64,000 nt of DNA from Paenibacillus silviterrae. GTDB lineage: Bacteria > Bacillota > Bacilli > Paenibacillales > NBRC-103111. This document shows positions 52,563 through 61,960 of this stretch, piece after piece. Below the pieces are notes generated by a model. The model was not told where the DNA came from. It ran no database searches and saw only the letters and a program-made list of their open reading frames with translations. Numbering within the stretch: the first letter of the stretch is position 1; each line of letters starts with the position of its first letter. The DNA is taken from contig NZ_JASKUT010000002.1 of the NCBI RefSeq assembly GCF_030167925.1, positions 682,001 through 746,000 of the forward strand, read 5' to 3'. The translations under genes were made by a program, and so were the position numbers.

Positions 52563-53438
52563 ATGATGGTCATTAGAGAAAGTCCTTCAAGGCGGGCGTT
52601 TATCGTATGCAATTACGTCTTTCTGACGTTGACAAGTCTGGCTATGCTGCTTCCATTTCTGCACATCTTCGCAGGTTCTTTAAGCAGCGGCACCGCCATT
52701 TCCCAAGGGAAGGTCAGCATTTTGCCGGTAGATGTAACGTTTATTAACTATGAGGCTGTCCTGCAGAATGGAGCTATCTGGAAGTCCTTCGGCGTGACTG
52801 TGTTTTTGACCGTCGTGGGTACGGCCTTCAATTTGCTAATAACCTCATTAATGGCCTATGGCTTGTCCAAAAACGAGCTGAAGGGGCGCTCTCTTATTCT
52901 GTTGCTGGTCGTGTTCACCATGATTTTTCAGGTGCCCCTCATTCCGGGATATTTGCTCGTCAAGTCGCTTGGCATGTTGAACTCTTTATGGGCGCTAATC
53001 ATCCCTGGGGCCATCAGCGCATTCAACCTGATTATCATGGTGTCGTTTTTTCGTGAAATCCCGGAGGGGCTCACGGAGGCTGCACGCATAGACGGATGCG
53101 GCGAATACCGGACTTGGTGGAGTATCGTGCTTCCCTTGTCGCTTCCGTCTCTGAGTACGATCGGATTATTTTATGCCGTTGGCCATTGGAATGGCTATTT
53201 CAGCGCCATCATGTATATCCGTGATCCCGGGCTGTTCCCGCTGCAGGTGAAGCTGCGTCAGCTCTTGGTGGACAGTGATACCGAAGCGTTGATGCAAAGC
53301 GTCAACGTTACACTGCAATCGATGGAAGGGATCAAGATGGCCACCATTATGGTCGCTACCGTCCCGATTCTGCTGGTTTACCCGCTGATCCAGAAGCATT
53401 TTATAAAAGGTGCGATGCTTGGATCGGTGAAGGGTTAA
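52563..53438 (+). CDS. Carbohydrate ABC transporter permease (YtcP type)
   Basis: 291 residues, six membrane segments, EAA motif GLTEAARIDGCGEYRTWWSIVLPLS, C-terminus KHFIKGAMLGSVKG. AGAAAGGAG site. Partner of the upstream permease; no ATPase in the operon. Confidence 0.95.
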   Translation: MMVIRESPSRRAFIVCNYVFLTLTSLAMLLPFLHIFAGSLSSGTAISQGKVSILPVDVTFINYEAVLQNGAIWKSFGVTVFLTVVGTAFNLLITSLMAYGLSKNELKGRSLILLLVVFTMIFQVPLIPGYLLVKSLGMLNSLWALIIPGAISAFNLIIMVSFFREIPEGLTEAARIDGCGEYRTWWSIVLPLSLPSLSTIGLFYAVGHWNGYFSAIMYIRDPGLFPLQVKLRQLLVDSDTEALMQSVNVTLQSMEGIKMATIMVATVPILLVYPLIQKHFIKGAMLGSVKG

Positions 53439-53473
53439 TACTTCAAAAACAAATAAAACAAGGAGAGGGTTAC

Positions 53474-55027
53474 ATGAAAAAGAGAATATCCTTATTAGCG
53501 CTGTCAGGAATGTTGGCGGCAGGCTCATTAGTCGGATGCTCAGCCGGCCAAGAAACGCAAAGCAACTCCGATTCGGGAAACACGACTGCTAAACCTGTTA
53601 AGCTGAAGGTCGGCATTGGTACGGAGGGGCTGCAGTACATTGAAGGCTCCCCGAATATTAACGAAGACAAATATACGAAAAAGCTGCGGGAAATTTCCAA
53701 AACCGACGTGACGCTGGAGCTGATCCCGCATCGCGAGTTCGATCAGAAGCTGACGCTGCTGTTTGCCGGCGGCGAGCTGCCGGATCTGCTGCAAACCCAT
53801 GGAATCAACAAGCCCGAGGTGGCTCCTGCCGTCGATACGGGCGTGCTGATCCCATTGAACGATTTGATCGACAAATATGGCCCGAATCTGAAAAAGCACA
53901 TTCCGAAGGAAGCGTGGGACTTCGCCTCGGTCAGCAAAGGAGGCAAAATCTACGGAATTCCGAACGTCAATGCTACTCCTAACGGAAACGTCATGATGGT
54001 TCGTAAGGATTGGCTCGACAAGCTCGGCATGAAGCCGCCGAAAACCGTGGAAGAATACATCGAAATGTTGAAAGCGTTTAAGGACAAGGATCCGAGCGGC
54101 AACGGCCAAGCGGACGAGATTCCTTACTCCGGACGTGAAAAGCTGGCGTTTACCGAGGCGTTCTTCGGGGCGTATGACGTGATGCCGGGCGATTGGAAAT
54201 TCGAAAACGGTCAACTGATTCCAAACATGATTCGCCCGCAAATGAAGGAAGCGCTGAAAACATACCGCACCCTTTATGAGCAAAAGCTGCTCGATAACGA
54301 GGTATTTGTCCAGAAGCCTAAGGATTGGGACGCGAAAATCAAAGGCAAAGGCGTCGTCGGCTTATGGACGCACGGTCCCCGTTTGGCTGACAAATGGGCA
54401 GCCGAAGTGAAAACAGGAACACCCAGCTCTCAGCTTGACATTATCCCCGCACCGGTCGGACCTGACGGCAAAGGGGGGATGAGTATCGGATCCTCCGTCG
54501 GAGGTAACGTTTGGGTAATCCCGAAAACGACGAAAAATCCGGAAAACGCGATCAAGTTCCTTGACTGGTTCTACTCTGACGAAGCGCAGAAGTTCCTTAC
54601 CTATGGCATCGAGGGTGAGGACTATACGATGGAAAACGGAAAGATCAAGTACAAATATCCGGAAAAACAAGAGGACATTTATAAAGAAGAAATGCATTTG
54701 GTGTGGCTGCGTTTAATTGGCCCAACCCATTTAACGGACACGGAGTTTATGAAAAATCGTCCTTCCGGTGAGCTTGTATTAAAGGCGATGGAAGTCGCTT
54801 CGAAGGAAGGTCGTAAAAACGACGGTCTCGGTATGCCCGCCTTACCGACCCTGCAGGCACGTCCTGAGCTGGGGAGAGACGGCTTATGGCTGGAGCTTGC
54901 GGCGAAGGTCGTTACCGGCAAGGAAACACCGGATGCGTTCGACAGGTTCGTTGAGGACTGGAAGAAGCGCGGCGGCGATCAGGTCATTAAAGAAGCGACC
55001 GACTGGTACAATAGCAATAAAAAATAG
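53474..55027 (+). CDS. Carbohydrate-binding ABC lipoprotein (LplA type)
   Basis: 517 residues, lipobox SLVGC (Cys22), Asp-rich loop DPSGNGQADEI, and the family's extended N-terminal strand and GxxYGIPN motif. AAGGAGAGG precedes the ATG. Serves the two permeases upstream and is followed by a stabilising hairpin. Confidence 0.95.
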   Translation: MKKRISLLALSGMLAAGSLVGCSAGQETQSNSDSGNTTAKPVKLKVGIGTEGLQYIEGSPNINEDKYTKKLREISKTDVTLELIPHREFDQKLTLLFAGGELPDLLQTHGINKPEVAPAVDTGVLIPLNDLIDKYGPNLKKHIPKEAWDFASVSKGGKIYGIPNVNATPNGNVMMVRKDWLDKLGMKPPKTVEEYIEMLKAFKDKDPSGNGQADEIPYSGREKLAFTEAFFGAYDVMPGDWKFENGQLIPNMIRPQMKEALKTYRTLYEQKLLDNEVFVQKPKDWDAKIKGKGVVGLWTHGPRLADKWAAEVKTGTPSSQLDIIPAPVGPDGKGGMSIGSSVGGNVWVIPKTTKNPENAIKFLDWFYSDEAQKFLTYGIEGEDYTMENGKIKYKYPEKQEDIYKEEMHLVWLRLIGPTHLTDTEFMKNRPSGELVLKAMEVASKEGRKNDGLGMPALPTLQARPELGRDGLWLELAAKVVTGKETPDAFDRFVEDWKKRGGDQVIKEATDWYNSNKK

Positions 55028-55044
55028 GGTAACCGTTAAGCGAA

Positions 55045-55070
55045 AGGGGCGTTGCTTTATGCAATGCCTC
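55045..55070 (+). other. Intercistronic hairpin after binding-protein gene
   Basis: GGGGCGTTGC-TTTATG-CAATGCCTC, about 10 bp with two wobbles and no T-run. A 3' mRNA stabiliser that would favour the binding protein over the downstream enzyme (inference). Confidence 0.5.
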
Positions 55071-55100
55071 GTTCCCATTAGAGGAGGAGTTGAGAGCTGA

Positions 55101-57797
55101 ATGGAGCATTTGGCCGGCACGCACGATTTGAAGCAGCTTCCGGAATGGGGGCCGTACACCAAAAAGTATATCGGCATTTCGCATTTGGCGGATGTGGAAA
55201 AAGGACTGCGATTCGATCTTTCCGTCTTTCCGGGATTTTATCGAAGAAAAGTGGATGTGCCGAACGTGATGTGGGAATCGGGCTACCATCCTTGGGAGGC
55301 GGCGCCGGATGTAAGCTGGTTTACGCATCGTCACGAGCTGGAATGGAAGGATCGTGTGTTTGCGGATATTTCCTACGCTGCACTTTCAAAAGAGTCGCGG
55401 CTTGTCCGATGTGAGCTCGTCAACCATACGGAGCATGAGCAAAATCTTATTTTGCATTATATGGCCTCGCTGCATTTTCCCCAAGTTCGGGGGCATGGCG
55501 AGCGACTGCAGCCTGCTCGGCCGATGCTACCGGATAGAGCGATGTGGACTGATGCACTGGATTATGAAAGGCTGGAGTTTGCGACTCCGCGTCTCACCGA
55601 CAATCTGGTGTACGACGGTTTTTTCCGTGGCGAAGTGAGGGAGCAGCATTTTGTAGGCGGATCGGGTTTGGGAGCCGGCTTCGGAATCGATGCGGGCGAT
55701 CGCGTACAATATCGCATTAAGCTAGCCGAGAGCTTGGAGAGCGCCGTGTTGCTGGTTCGCTATCGAATGGAGGAAGGCAGCTCGCTCATGCTGCATTTGG
55801 GAGGACTATGCGGCGGGGAGGTGCGATTGGACGGTACCGGACAGGTGGAGACGGTATATGTAGATGCCGGTGCTGTCACCGCGGGAGAGCATACAATTTC
55901 TTTTGAGTCCGCGGGAGGAGCTGGGATGATCCTGGACGGCTTCACGATAGTGGAAAGAGATGCGGTGGATCGCGTGCAATTTACGGTGGAATCATTAGAA
56001 GCCCATCCCCAGATCCTACCAGGTCCGGTCGCCAACAGCTTGCTTCTGAAATATGAAGGAGTCGAACCATATTACGGCTTACTGTGGTGCTTTGACGATT
56101 ATGAGATTCGCGAGTTCCACTGTGATGAGCTGGACCGATTTATGCGTCACAATGTACACCACCATGTTCAGTCGGTTTTTAAAGGCCATGGGGATGGTCA
56201 TTTTACAAACGTTTTCTTACGGCCCATACCGATGAAGCCTCAGACCAACACGATCCTTTACGGCATGGTATGCTGCGGAGATCGGGAGGAGGTCGAGCAG
56301 CGGCTTGCCTCATTCGATCAGACCGCCGAACGCTGCGAAGAATGGTTTGAAACGGCCAAGCGCGGGACTGCGGCTGTACCGTCGAATCCATCAGGCGAAC
56401 CGTACCGGTTCAGCCAGCAGCTGATGCAGGCGACTACGCTTACGAATGTCGTATATCCTGTATATACGAAGCGGTCCTACATCCGTCATAATACGCCGGG
56501 TCGATGGTGGGACAGCCTTTATACGTGGGATTCGGGATTTATCGGCCTTGGGCTTGCGGAGCTCGACATTCAACGGGCTGTGGAGTGCCTGAACGCATAC
56601 GTCACGGAGCCGGGTGATCCTCATGCCGCCTTTATTCATCATGGCAGCATGGTGCCGGTCCAGCATTATTTGTTCCTGGAGCTATGGAATAAGACGCAGT
56701 CTAGGGAGCTGCTGGACTATTTTTATCCGAGGCTGCGGCAATATTATTTGTTCTATGCGGGAAAGCTTGGAAGCTCGACGACTCGAACGCTAAAATCCGG
56801 GTTGCTAAAGACGTGGGACTACTTCTACAACTCCGGCGGCTGGGATGATTATCCCCCGCAGGTGGAGACTCATCGTCGTAAGCTGACCGCCGCTGCAGCT
56901 CCGGTATCCAATACGTCACATGGCATAAGGATCGCTAAAATATTAGTAATGGCGGCGACGACCATCGGCGGATTGGAGAATGACATTGCCGAATATCACG
57001 AAGATATAGAAGCATTCAGTACAGCAGTGCAGGCACATGCATGGGACGAGGAAGCAGGCTACTTCGGTTATGTCCTGCATAATGCTCAGGGGGAGCCTAG
57101 CGGGCTGCTTCGACACGAAACCGGGCAAAACTACAACATGGGACTTGACGGCGCTTACCCGCTTGTTGCGGATATTTGCACACCGGAGCAGGAGAAGAGC
57201 CTACTCGGTTATATCAATGATAATACCCGGCTTTGGAGTCGGATCGGATTATCTGCCGTGGATCAAAGTGCAGCTTATTACAAAAAAGACGGATACTGGA
57301 ACGGTTCCGTGTGGATGCCGCATCAGTGGTTTTACTGGAAGACGCTGCTGGGCCTCGGGTACCCGGAGCCGGCCCATCGAATTGCGCGTACGGCACTTGA
57401 CCTATGGAAGGATGAAGTGGAAAAGACATATAACTGTTATGAGCACTTCATTATCCAATCAGGCAGGGGTGCCGGCTGGCATCATTTTGGCGGCTTGTCC
57501 GCACCTGTGCTGAACTGGTTTTCTTCTTACCACCGCCCAGGCACTCTCACGTGCGGTTATGACGTTTGGTTGGATAAGGCGGAGTTTCGAAGTGATCATA
57601 CCGGGCTTTCGGCTGAGCTGCGTTATTTCGGCTCTCTCGAGCGCGTGCATACGCTGCTCGTGTGCCTGAAAGCGGGAAAGGAGTATCGGGTGACATGGAA
57701 CGGTCGAGCAGTCGAAGGTACAACTGGGGTAGACGGTGTGATAGAAATTCGATTGCAGGGAGATCGTGCAGGTAAACTGGAGATCCAGCCAGTGTAA
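55101..57797 (+). CDS. GH63-like (alpha/alpha)6 glycosidase with inserted carbohydrate-binding-like domain
   Basis: 898 residues, no signal peptide, hence cytoplasmic. The C-terminal ~480 residues are a clan GH-G toroid: RWWDSLYTWDSGFIGLGL (general-acid Asp region, ~residue 475), ETGQNYNMG and GYWNGSVWMPHQWFYWKTLL. The N-terminal beta-domain contains an insert (~residues 195-290: FGIDAGDRVQYRIKLAESLESAVLLVRYR, VYVDAGAVTAGEHTISFE) like a CBM6/35 sandwich. It would cut alpha-linked units from imported oligosaccharide. ATG at 55101 follows GAGGAGGAG at longer spacing. Confidence 0.85.
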   Translation: MEHLAGTHDLKQLPEWGPYTKKYIGISHLADVEKGLRFDLSVFPGFYRRKVDVPNVMWESGYHPWEAAPDVSWFTHRHELEWKDRVFADISYAALSKESRLVRCELVNHTEHEQNLILHYMASLHFPQVRGHGERLQPARPMLPDRAMWTDALDYERLEFATPRLTDNLVYDGFFRGEVREQHFVGGSGLGAGFGIDAGDRVQYRIKLAESLESAVLLVRYRMEEGSSLMLHLGGLCGGEVRLDGTGQVETVYVDAGAVTAGEHTISFESAGGAGMILDGFTIVERDAVDRVQFTVESLEAHPQILPGPVANSLLLKYEGVEPYYGLLWCFDDYEIREFHCDELDRFMRHNVHHHVQSVFKGHGDGHFTNVFLRPIPMKPQTNTILYGMVCCGDREEVEQRLASFDQTAERCEEWFETAKRGTAAVPSNPSGEPYRFSQQLMQATTLTNVVYPVYTKRSYIRHNTPGRWWDSLYTWDSGFIGLGLAELDIQRAVECLNAYVTEPGDPHAAFIHHGSMVPVQHYLFLELWNKTQSRELLDYFYPRLRQYYLFYAGKLGSSTTRTLKSGLLKTWDYFYNSGGWDDYPPQVETHRRKLTAAAAPVSNTSHGIRIAKILVMAATTIGGLENDIAEYHEDIEAFSTAVQAHAWDEEAGYFGYVLHNAQGEPSGLLRHETGQNYNMGLDGAYPLVADICTPEQEKSLLGYINDNTRLWSRIGLSAVDQSAAYYKKDGYWNGSVWMPHQWFYWKTLLGLGYPEPAHRIARTALDLWKDEVEKTYNCYEHFIIQSGRGAGWHHFGGLSAPVLNWFSSYHRPGTLTCGYDVWLDKAEFRSDHTGLSAELRYFGSLERVHTLLVCLKAGKEYRVTWNGRAVEGTTGVDGVIEIRLQGDRAGKLEIQPV

Positions 57798-57845
57798 CTC
57801 AAGTAAGCATATTGGGGAGCGATTTACAAGTCTCAATTTATTTGA

Positions 57846-57907
57846 GGCCGCTGCAGCGTCCGGCTTCCGTTCAGGAGGGCAGCTGGACTCTGCGCGCTGC
57901 AGAGGCC
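57846..57907. repeat. Long inverted repeat between convergent genes
   Basis: GGCCGCTGCAGCG (57846-57858) pairs with CGCTGCAGAGGCC (57895-57907), one mismatch, 36-nt loop. Possible transcription barrier between the GH63-like and HIT genes; no T-run. Confidence 0.55.
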
Positions 57908-57920
57908 AATAACGTAGCTT

Positions 57921-58343
57921 TTATAAATGCTGCTTAATGATTGCTATTCTTTCCGCATATTCCTCTTGCGTTAAATAAACGTTACCCGGGTTCATTTGGA
58001 AGGTCGAGCCCCAGTCCTGACGATCTGCATATTTAGGGACGATGTGCATATGCAAGTGGTGCATTTTATCGCCGTAGGCACCATAATTCAGCTTGTCCGG
58101 ATGAAACGCTTTATCCAACGCTTCGCACACTTTTTTAACATCCTTCATGAATGCCGTTAACTGATCCTGATCCAGGTGAAAGAGTTCTTTGACGTGATCT
58201 TTGTAAACGACATTACATCTGCCAGCATACGTTTGCTCTTTAAAGAGAAAAACCGTAGAGACCTCCAACTCGCATATTTCGATCATAAGGTCGTCCCTTT
58301 TCTCATCCTTCATACAATACATGCAATCTCTATTGAGCTCCAT
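57921..58343 (-). CDS. HIT family protein
   Basis: 140 residues with the histidine triad HLHMHIVPK (HxHxH) near the C-terminus, and a CMYC pair near the start (residues ~6-9) as in zinc-binding HIT proteins. A nucleotide hydrolase/transferase-type fold. ATG ending at 58343 with AAAGGA; a longer reading to 58382 is less supported. Confidence 0.9.
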   Translation of the reverse strand: MELNRDCMYCMKDEKRDDLMIEICELEVSTVFLFKEQTYAGRCNVVYKDHVKELFHLDQDQLTAFMKDVKKVCEALDKAFHPDKLNYGAYGDKMHHLHMHIVPKYADRQDWGSTFQMNPGNVYLTQEEYAERIAIIKQHL

Positions 58344-58716
58344 GGGATCAAGTCCTTTCTTTTTGGGTATGAACAAATTCATTATAGCATGTCAGGGATT
58401 ACTGCAAGCGCTTTTGATGAACCATGTGGTATTTTTTTGCGTCAGGGGATTGTCAAAAAATTTAAATCCGTGTAAAACTATAAGATTAGGTGTAGTATTT
58501 TTGGGGATTGTGTGTTATTGTATTTTTGTAATCAGGGGGAAACGGCCATTATTGGCAATTATGAACACATCATCAGGCCAGAAATGGATGAATATATAAT
58601 CTCTACCGGACAGCCGGAGAGACACATGAAGCATTCCATGTGTCTTTCTGGCTGTTTTTTTGTATCCGTTAGAAGGTAGGGTTCATGACATTGTCACTAC
58701 GATAAGGAGTGTATGT
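58344..58716. other. 373-bp intergenic region with small-transcript candidate
   Basis: It holds the HIT promoter side, a TTGTCA (58450-58455) with 17-bp spacer and TAAAAC, a possible 32-codon ORF (58501-58599, TTG start, AGGTG ahead), and a strong terminator at 58609-58661 that no recognised plus-strand gene precedes. Confidence 0.45.
58609..58661 (+). terminator. Strong Rho-independent terminator without an obvious upstream gene
   Basis: GACAGCC...AGACACATG pairs with CATGTGTCT...GGCTGT, followed by T7. Confidence 0.88.
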
Positions 58717-59703
58717 ATGCAATACAGAAAGCTAGGAAGAACCGGTGTAAAGATTTCCGAAATCAGCCTGGGTACGATGGCATTCGGTCGATGGATCGAT
58801 GAAAAAGCTTCCGCTGGCGTACTGGATCAAGCGATAGAGTCGGGCATTAACTTTATCGATACGGCGGACGTATACGGAAGAGGGATGGACTTGGGGGATC
58901 CTACCTTGACCGGAGAATCGGAGACAATCCTCGGTAATCTTCTGCAAGGCAGACGCCATGACATCATTCTGGCCACCAAAGTCAAAGCGCCGGTCGGTCG
59001 GGGTGTGAACGATGCGGGCCTCAGCCGGTATCACATTTATAGAGCGCTGGAGAATAGCTTGCGTCGATTGAGAACAGATTATATCGATTTATATCAAGTG
59101 CACGGATTCGACCCGAATACACCGCTGGAAGAGACGCTTGGTGCGCTGGATGATCTGGTGAAGCAAGGGAAAATCCGCTATATCGGCTGCTCTAACTTTG
59201 CGGCATGGCAGCTCGCCAAAGCCAACGGGATCAGCGCCCAGTACTTACTGAATCGGTTCGAAAGCGTTCAACCGGAATTCAGCCTCATCTCCCGAGAAAT
59301 CGAGCAGGAGCTCGTCCCGTATGCTCTATCGGATCAAGTCGGCGTCATCGTCTATAGCCCGTTGGGCAGAGGAATCCTGACCGGGAAGTATCGACAGGAA
59401 GAAAAGCCTGAGACGGGGTCCCGTTTGGCCGCAGGGGAGAAACGACTGATGCAGCTGCTTGAGAAGCTTCCATCGCACGAGCTTATTAACCATATTCGAC
59501 CGCTCGCTGAAGCACGGGGCTGGTCCGTCGCCCAATTTTCCTTGGCATGGGTACTCAGTCATTCGTATATTTCCTCCGCCATACTGGGTGCATCGAAGCC
59601 TAAGCATATTCAAGACGCGCTGCAATTTGCCGGGGAGCGGTTAACCGCCGAGGAATTGGCGAAGATAGATGAAATTTCGCGTAACATCGGAATACTACGA
59701 TAA
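58717..59703 (+). CDS. Aldo/keto reductase
   Basis: 328 residues. The catalytic tetrad segments are visible: DTADVYG (Asp, Tyr), ILATKVK (Lys) and YQVHGFD (His). NADPH-binding C-terminal motifs ILGASKPKHIQDAL are also present. ATG at 58717 with AAGGAGTG; an earlier start at 58660 would lie in the terminator. It is 14 bp before a flavin monooxygenase, suggesting joint organosulfur or xenobiotic metabolism. Confidence 0.92.
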   Translation: MQYRKLGRTGVKISEISLGTMAFGRWIDEKASAGVLDQAIESGINFIDTADVYGRGMDLGDPTLTGESETILGNLLQGRRHDIILATKVKAPVGRGVNDAGLSRYHIYRALENSLRRLRTDYIDLYQVHGFDPNTPLEETLGALDDLVKQGKIRYIGCSNFAAWQLAKANGISAQYLLNRFESVQPEFSLISREIEQELVPYALSDQVGVIVYSPLGRGILTGKYRQEEKPETGSRLAAGEKRLMQLLEKLPSHELINHIRPLAEARGWSVAQFSLAWVLSHSYISSAILGASKPKHIQDALQFAGERLTAEELAKIDEISRNIGILR

Positions 59704-59717
59704 GGAGCTGGCGACAG

Positions 59718-61103
59718 ATGACGCAACCATACTATTCTCAGAATCAAAACAGGAAATTACATTTAGGCTTGTTTCTTTTCTCGACCGGGTACCATCCTGC
59801 AGGCTGGCGCTTACCGGAAGCGGTAACGGACGGAGCCTTCGATCCGAAGTTTTTGCAGCGGGTCGCTCAAAAACTCGAGGAGGGAAAGTTCGATTTCTTC
59901 TTCCTGGGGGATGCTCTGGCTACAAGCGCTGATATGCAGTATCAATTCCCTTCCCAAATGGTTCGGCTCGAGCCCTTTACGATGATTGCCCACCTGACGG
60001 CGGTTACGGAAAAAATCGGGCTGATCGTTACGGCAAACACAACCTATGCCGAGCCGTATCATATCGCCCGAATGACGGCATCGCTTGACTATTTAAGTCA
60101 AGGACGGGTGGCGTGGAACGTGGTTACCGGTGCGGATGCGCGGGCTGCACTTAATTTCAGCCGTGATAAGCACTGGGATAATACGAAGCGTTACGATTAC
60201 GCCGATGAATTCGTTCAGCTTGTCAAAGATTTATGGGACACTTGGGAAGATGACGCATTTGTCAGAAACAAAGAAACGGGAGTTTATGTGGATGAGAGCA
60301 AAGTTCATGCGCTGCACCACAAGGGGGAACATTTCTCCGTGGCCGGTCCGCTGAATGTAGCCCGTCCGCCGCAGGGGCAAATTCCGTTGTTATCGGCCGG
60401 AACGTCGGAGCGCAGTCAGGAGCTGGGCGCTCAATTTTCCAACGTCATTTTCACGGGGCAAATTTTGTTTGAGGAAGCCCGCAAATTTTATGCCAGTGTC
60501 AAAAGCAAGCTGGCGAAGTACGGGCGTTCCCGAGAGGAACTGTTCATTATGCCCGGGCTGGTCCCCCTGGTAGGAAGAACGGAAGAGGAGGCGCGGGCGA
60601 AATACCGCGAGCTGAGCTCGCTGCTCGTTACGAATTATGACCTTCGTCCATTATCGGCGCGAATCGGATTGGATTTGACTAACTACTCGCTCGACGATCC
60701 GCTGCCGGATTTGTCATTATCGTCGCTTCCGGATCCAGCGGAGTCCAGAGAATTCATTCGTCTGGCCCAGAACGCATCCGGGCATGAAGACATTACGATT
60801 CGCGAGCTGTTCCATTATTTTGCCGCGGTTGTCAGAGGTCATCTCCTGCTTGTCGGCAGTCCGGAGCAAATTGCTGATGAAATGGAACGCTGGTTCTTGA
60901 ACGAGGCGGCAGACGGCTTTAACCTGTGCTCGCCTTACATGCCGGGGGGGCTCGATTTATTCGTGGATCTCGTCGTTCCTGAGCTCCAGCGCCGCGGGTT
61001 GTTCCGTACGGAATACGAGGGGACCACATTCCGTGAGCATTTCGGCTTACAGCGACCGGCGAGCAAGTTTGCACAGCAGAAGGCCGTTTTGGGTAATGGA
61101 TAA
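59718..61103 (+). CDS. LLM-class flavin-dependent monooxygenase (NtaA/SnaA/DszA type)
   Basis: 461 residues, FMN-dependent luciferase-like TIM barrel: LHLGLFLFSTGYHPAGWRLPEA, FFFLGDALA, LDYLSQGRVAWNVVTGADARAALNF, and PQGQIPLLSAGTSERSQELGAQ. This subfamily oxidises sulfones, sulfonates, chelators or similar small molecules using reduced FMN. The SsuCAB-type transporter and sulfurtransferase downstream favour a sulfur compound. No flavin reductase is seen nearby. Confidence 0.92.
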   Translation: MTQPYYSQNQNRKLHLGLFLFSTGYHPAGWRLPEAVTDGAFDPKFLQRVAQKLEEGKFDFFFLGDALATSADMQYQFPSQMVRLEPFTMIAHLTAVTEKIGLIVTANTTYAEPYHIARMTASLDYLSQGRVAWNVVTGADARAALNFSRDKHWDNTKRYDYADEFVQLVKDLWDTWEDDAFVRNKETGVYVDESKVHALHHKGEHFSVAGPLNVARPPQGQIPLLSAGTSERSQELGAQFSNVIFTGQILFEEARKFYASVKSKLAKYGRSREELFIMPGLVPLVGRTEEEARAKYRELSSLLVTNYDLRPLSARIGLDLTNYSLDDPLPDLSLSSLPDPAESREFIRLAQNASGHEDITIRELFHYFAAVVRGHLLLVGSPEQIADEMERWFLNEAADGFNLCSPYMPGGLDLFVDLVVPELQRRGLFRTEYEGTTFREHFGLQRPASKFAQQKAVLGNG

Positions 61104-61138
61104 AACCAGACCTCAACGGATGGAAGGAGGGTAAGGGT

Positions 61139-61918
61139 ATGGACGACAGCAAATTCGGCCTGAAAAACTGGCGGATCGTTACCGCTCAACTCGCATTTTT
61201 ATTGCTTTTTCTTGCCTTACTAGAGTACTTGGTTCGTGCTGACATCATCGGCTCGTTGTATTTGTCGAAGCCTACTCAAGTGGTAGGGGAAATCGTCAGC
61301 TTGTTCTCCAAAGGCGTTATTTTCCATCATCTGCTGGTCACGCTGGGAGAGTTTACGGCAGGCTATGTGTTGTCGGCGTTAGCAGGTGTCGGTACGGGAC
61401 TGTTTCTGGTTCTCGTGCCAAGGGCGGAATCGTTCTTCCGTCCCTTCCTGTCCGCGCTGCTTGCTGTGCCCAAAGTAACGATTATTCCTTTGCTCATGCT
61501 GTGGGTTGGCATCGGGTTATCGCATAAAATAGCGATTGTCTTTTTGTTCTGCTTCTTTACGATCGCCTTCAATACGATTACAGGCATTAAGCAAACGGCG
61601 GATAACCATCTGAAGGTAGCCCGTGTCTTTGAAGCGACGAAGTTCCAAACGATTACGAAGGTGATTTTGCCGTCGGCTGCACCAACAATCTTCGTATCAC
61701 TTAGAGTTTCTGCTGCGACAGGACTTGTTGGAGCCCTGTTCGGGGAGATGATTGCATCCAAGGACGGACTCGGCAATTTGCTGGTGCAGGCGACATCAAC
61801 TTACGATACGGCCAAAGCTTTTGCCATTATTACCATCGTGACCATTGTTTCTGTCCTTATCATTTCGATCATCGATTTATTTGAGAAAAGAGTCGTATTG
61901 AAATGGAAATCGCATTAG
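61139..61918 (+). CDS. ABC transporter permease, SsuC/TauC type
   Basis: 259 residues with six membrane segments and the family EAA loop (ARVFEATKFQTITKVILPSAAPTIFVSLRVS). GAAGGAGGGTAAGG site. It imports sulfonate-like or nitrate-like anions with the next two genes. Confidence 0.92.
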   Translation: MDDSKFGLKNWRIVTAQLAFLLLFLALLEYLVRADIIGSLYLSKPTQVVGEIVSLFSKGVIFHHLLVTLGEFTAGYVLSALAGVGTGLFLVLVPRAESFFRPFLSALLAVPKVTIIPLLMLWVGIGLSHKIAIVFLFCFFTIAFNTITGIKQTADNHLKVARVFEATKFQTITKVILPSAAPTIFVSLRVSAATGLVGALFGEMIASKDGLGNLLVQATSTYDTAKAFAIITIVTIVSVLIISIIDLFEKRVVLKWKSH

Positions 61919-61960
61919 AAAATATAAAATTTTACATTATTTCGCAGGGGAGAGACTTAT

